DNA from: Leptonema sp964619535
GTDB taxonomy: Bacteria > Spirochaetota > Leptospiria > Leptospirales > Leptonemataceae
NCBI GenBank assembly: GCA_964619535.1
Contig: CAZUEX010000002.1
Location: forward strand, 248,001-312,000
DNA: 64,000 nt
Direction of reading: 5' to 3'
In this document: positions 61,790 to 64,000 of the stretch, in pieces
How positions within the stretch are numbered: the stretch's first letter is position 1
Layout of the letters: every line of letters begins with the position of its first letter
Program-made: the position numbers and the translations under genes
The notes under the pieces: model-generated
Databases searched by the model: none
What the model saw: only the letters and a program-made list of their open reading frames with translations
What the model was told of the DNA's origin: nothing

Positions 61790-63196
61790 ATGCGTTTACA
61801 TGAGTTATTGAAAGGAGTCGGTCTGACCGCATCAGACCTGCCAGACATTGACATTACCGGAATCACAGACGATTCACGCAGGGCCGGACCGGGCATTCTC
61901 TACTGTGCTACGCGAAATGGCAGGCGGTATACCGAGGATGCAGCCGGGGCCGGTTCCATTCTTGTTTTAGGCCCTTCGATAGAGGCACCGGCCGGTGCCT
62001 CTGTTTTGCGAGTGCCCTCTCCTGATAGAGTGATGGCACACCTGTCTGCCACCCTGCATGGCCATCCATCGAAAGAGATGAACGTGGTGGCCGTAACGGG
62101 AACAAACGGCAAAACAACAACGACCCACATGCTGTACCACCTCTGGAAGAAAGCCGGCCTTCCCTGTGCCTTGATCGGTACGATCGGTCTTCGCTACTTC
62201 GATGGTCACGGTGAGAAGACGCGGCAGACGGGATTCACAACGCCACGTTCCTATGAGCTGCAGGCCATACTGGCAGAGCTGCTGGCAAAGGGCATCCGGC
62301 ATGTGACGATTGAGGCCTCTTCCGAGGCACTGTCACTTGGTCGCATCGAAGCCACTGCGATCTCCGGCGTGCTCTTTACCGGCCTTGGACGGGATCATCT
62401 GGATCACCACAGAACCCTTGCAGCCTACATGCGGGCAAAACGGCATCTGTTTTTTCTGGCCCGGCGAGGAACGAAGCCCTTCTTCTTTGCCTATGCAGAA
62501 GACGAGGCCCTGCAGTCGCTTCGGCGATTCAGCGAAAGACTGGGGGTGAATATTCAATTCCTGCCTGAGAAAGATCTGTATGATGACATCCTCTACAGGC
62601 AGCCAGTGCCGACTCAGTTTAACCGAATCAATGCAGCCCTGGCCATGCGGGCCTGCGGCGAAACGGCTGTCCGGGATTTAAGCGACTTTGCAGGTGTTCC
62701 CGGCCGAATGGAGCGTATACGGATCGATGATTCCATCGATGCCTTCGTGGACTACGCCCATTCGCCTGACTCGCTGGAGCGAGTTCTTGTTGAGACCCGT
62801 TCCATCGGCTACGATTCCATCGTTCTCGTCTTTGGCTGTGGTGGTGATCGAGATCCAGGAAAGAGACCCGTTATGGGAGCCATTGCTTCGCGTCTGGCCG
62901 ATGTCTGCATTGTTACCGATGACAACCCTCGCCGTGAAGATGCAGCCTCGATTCGCTCACAGATCCTTGACGGAGCAGTAGAACCAACGAAGATGCTTGA
63001 GATCGGCAACAGGGCCGAGGCCATTTGCGCGGCCATCGATCGCGCGCGTTCTATGGCATCCGATTCAGAGCGCGGCTTCAGGCGCATTGCCGTGATTATT
63101 GCCGGCAAAGGACACGAAACCTACCAGATCGTCGGAACGGAGAAGATGCACTTCTCTGATGTGGAAGAGGTTTTTCGAGCCCTTCAGGTATCCTGA
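61790..63196 (+). CDS. murE: UDP-N-acetylmuramoyl-tripeptide synthetase (meso-diaminopimelate type)
   Basis: Adds the third amino acid to UDP-MurNAc-L-Ala-D-Glu. 468 aa from the ATG at 61790, 4 bp after the ftsL-like stop; no clear ribosome site. The ATP loop is GTNGKTTTTHM near residue 104; HVTIEASSEAL, DYAHSPDSLERVL and VFGCGGDRDPGKRP follow. The residue near 378 begins TDDNPRREDAASI: DNPR selects meso-diaminopimelate over lysine, in line with dapF. Its end overlaps the convergent glycosyltransferase gene by 13 bp, and the usual murF/mraY do not follow. Confidence 0.95.
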   Translation: MRLHELLKGVGLTASDLPDIDITGITDDSRRAGPGILYCATRNGRRYTEDAAGAGSILVLGPSIEAPAGASVLRVPSPDRVMAHLSATLHGHPSKEMNVVAVTGTNGKTTTTHMLYHLWKKAGLPCALIGTIGLRYFDGHGEKTRQTGFTTPRSYELQAILAELLAKGIRHVTIEASSEALSLGRIEATAISGVLFTGLGRDHLDHHRTLAAYMRAKRHLFFLARRGTKPFFFAYAEDEALQSLRRFSERLGVNIQFLPEKDLYDDILYRQPVPTQFNRINAALAMRACGETAVRDLSDFAGVPGRMERIRIDDSIDAFVDYAHSPDSLERVLVETRSIGYDSIVLVFGCGGDRDPGKRPVMGAIASRLADVCIVTDDNPRREDAASIRSQILDGAVEPTKMLEIGNRAEAICAAIDRARSMASDSERGFRRIAVIIAGKGHETYQIVGTEKMHFSDVEEVFRALQVS

Positions 63197-64000
63197 TCGG
63201 AGGGCTCTGTTTGCACAATCCGTTCGAGAACGAAGCGTTGAAGCGAACCTTTTACGGCCTCATGCGAGTATCGCTTTTGAACGTATGCGGGTCCGCTTTC
63301 AAATCTCTGCGGTTCGCGAAGAAGCACGGATAGCCTGTCGATAAAGTCGTCCAGGTTCCTGTAAAACAGGCCGGCGCGACTGCGAATCACATGCCCGCGA
63401 AGGACATCACTTTCTGCCGTTACAAGAACGGGTGCGCCGGCAGCCATCGCCTCAAGTAATGAAAAAGAGAAGCTTTCGTAGGGAGAGGGATGGACGTACA
63501 CCGAACACTCACAGAGCGCTGCCTGCATCATGGACTCATCGACAAATCCCGTTGTAACGATAGCAGGATGATCGGGCACGGTCATGGCCTCGGTGCCCAT
63601 CAGAACAAGGGTTACCTTTTGCTTTGTTGCCTGTAGAAAGGCCAGAAAATATGCGATGAGGGTGCGACAGCCCTTTTCCGGATCGATCCGCCCGGTGTAG
63701 AGTACAAACGGTCCGGAAATCCTATAGCGGTTGCGAAAGGGAGTCTGTCCTGATGACCTTTGCCTTTGCAGTGCCTGCAAGCTGTTTACAGATGCCAGGC
63801 CACAGCCAGTTACAGGTCCGTCCTTCATCTGTGGAAACCATTGCCTTAGAAAACGATGCTCCTCCTCTGTGAGGAAGATCCATCCCGGTCGATGGTCATT
63901 GAAGATACCGGGCCAGATTGGCAACCGAAGCGGCCATTCTGGATGGGCTGTGGGAACGACCACTGCCCTGTCTGCAACGGACGGCAGAGAGCCGAAGGTT
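63184..64000 (-). CDS. Glycosyltransferase family 4/1, N-terminus cut by window
   Basis: The minus-strand frame is open to the window edge, so only about 271 C-terminal residues are seen. The text runs TFGSLPSVADRAVVVPTAHPEW at the edge. Then FVLYTGRIDPEKGCRTLIAYF follows, typical of the second Rossmann domain of GT-B enzymes, and VYVHPSPYESFSFSLLEAMAAGAPVLVTAESDVLRGHV, which carries the E-x7-E region of retaining family-4 transferases. Donor and acceptor are unknown; envelope polysaccharide or LPS is likely. It is convergent with murE and overlaps it by 13 bp. Confidence 0.9.
   Translation of the reverse strand, partial: TFGSLPSVADRAVVVPTAHPEWPLRLPIWPGIFNDHRPGWIFLTEEEHRFLRQWFPQMKDGPVTGCGLASVNSLQALQRQRSSGQTPFRNRYRISGPFVLYTGRIDPEKGCRTLIAYFLAFLQATKQKVTLVLMGTEAMTVPDHPAIVTTGFVDESMMQAALCECSVYVHPSPYESFSFSLLEAMAAGAPVLVTAESDVLRGHVIRSRAGLFYRNLDDFIDRLSVLLREPQRFESGPAYVQKRYSHEAVKGSLQRFVLERIVQTEPSDQDT

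Noticed and set aside
1..64000. Mobile elements, CRISPR arrays, tRNA or rRNA genes
   Set aside because: No transposase, integrase, repeat-spacer series or tRNA cloverleaf was seen; all long frames are explained by chromosomal genes.

Overview
The window is about 64 kb of densely packed bacterial chromosome, roughly 53% G+C by eye, with no insertion sequences, phage genes, CRISPR arrays, rRNA or tRNA genes that I can see. The gene content points to a spirochaete of the Leptospiraceae, with Leptonema as my best guess. The evidence is a FlaA-type flagellar sheath protein, a B12-dependent (class II) ribonucleotide reductase, a hisZ-purA pair, an adenylosuccinate synthetase with the variant loop GDEGKAK, meso-diaminopimelate peptidoglycan genes, and a two-component system lying between hemL and hemE like the HemKR system of Leptospira. 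The genus is inferred from gene content, not from a search.

Layout. 1-9 kb: 3'-truncated nrdJ, then purA and hisZ on the minus strand; divergently, a membrane sensor protein coupled to a STAS/coiled-coil/zinc-ribbon protein, then a lipoprotein. 9-17.7 kb (plus): murJ, an aldehyde dehydrogenase, uvrA, a carotenoid/retinol-type FAD oxidoreductase and a short Rossmann protein. 17.7-28 kb: flaA and an RluA-type pseudouridine synthase (minus), a secernin-family peptidase (plus), an exported GDA1/CD39-type nucleotidase (minus), a tandem rhodanese protein coupled to metG (plus), then a DegT aminotransferase and mgtE (minus). 27.6-35 kb: lipoprotein hydrolase, sodium/solute symporter, ligA, a Fur-family regulator, a PilZ protein, thiL and an unknown gene. 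35-42.8 kb: rhomboid protease, a sigma-like/small protein/STAS regulatory cassette, dapF, a lipid A-type acyltransferase, a ROK kinase, an SRPBCC protein, two small exported proteins and cysQ. 42.8-50.1 kb: a long same-strand run of trpE, trpG, neuB, hemL, histidine kinase, response regulator and hemE. 50.2-59.2 kb: flavin monooxygenase, carB, a CNT nucleoside transporter, a chemotaxis receptor and a two-subunit MaoC/HadAB-like dehydratase. 59.3-64 kb: queG followed by a dcw-type segment rsmH-ftsL-like-murE, ending with a glycosyltransferase cut by the window edge.

Most genes are housekeeping: DNA precursors and repair, translation, tryptophan and haem synthesis, peptidoglycan and envelope. 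The less ordinary content is small regulatory modules: two STAS-based cassettes, the haem-locus two-component system, the PilZ protein and Fur regulator on a shared divergent region, and the MCP. Compactness is high. Many neighbours overlap by 4-8 bp, and convergent genes share terminators; in one case both stop codons sit in the loop of a single hairpin. I found no clearly foreign island. The best candidates for undescribed biology are the STAS modules, the exported nucleotidase beside a rhodanese that appears to lack catalytic cysteines, and the unknown gene overlapping thiL.
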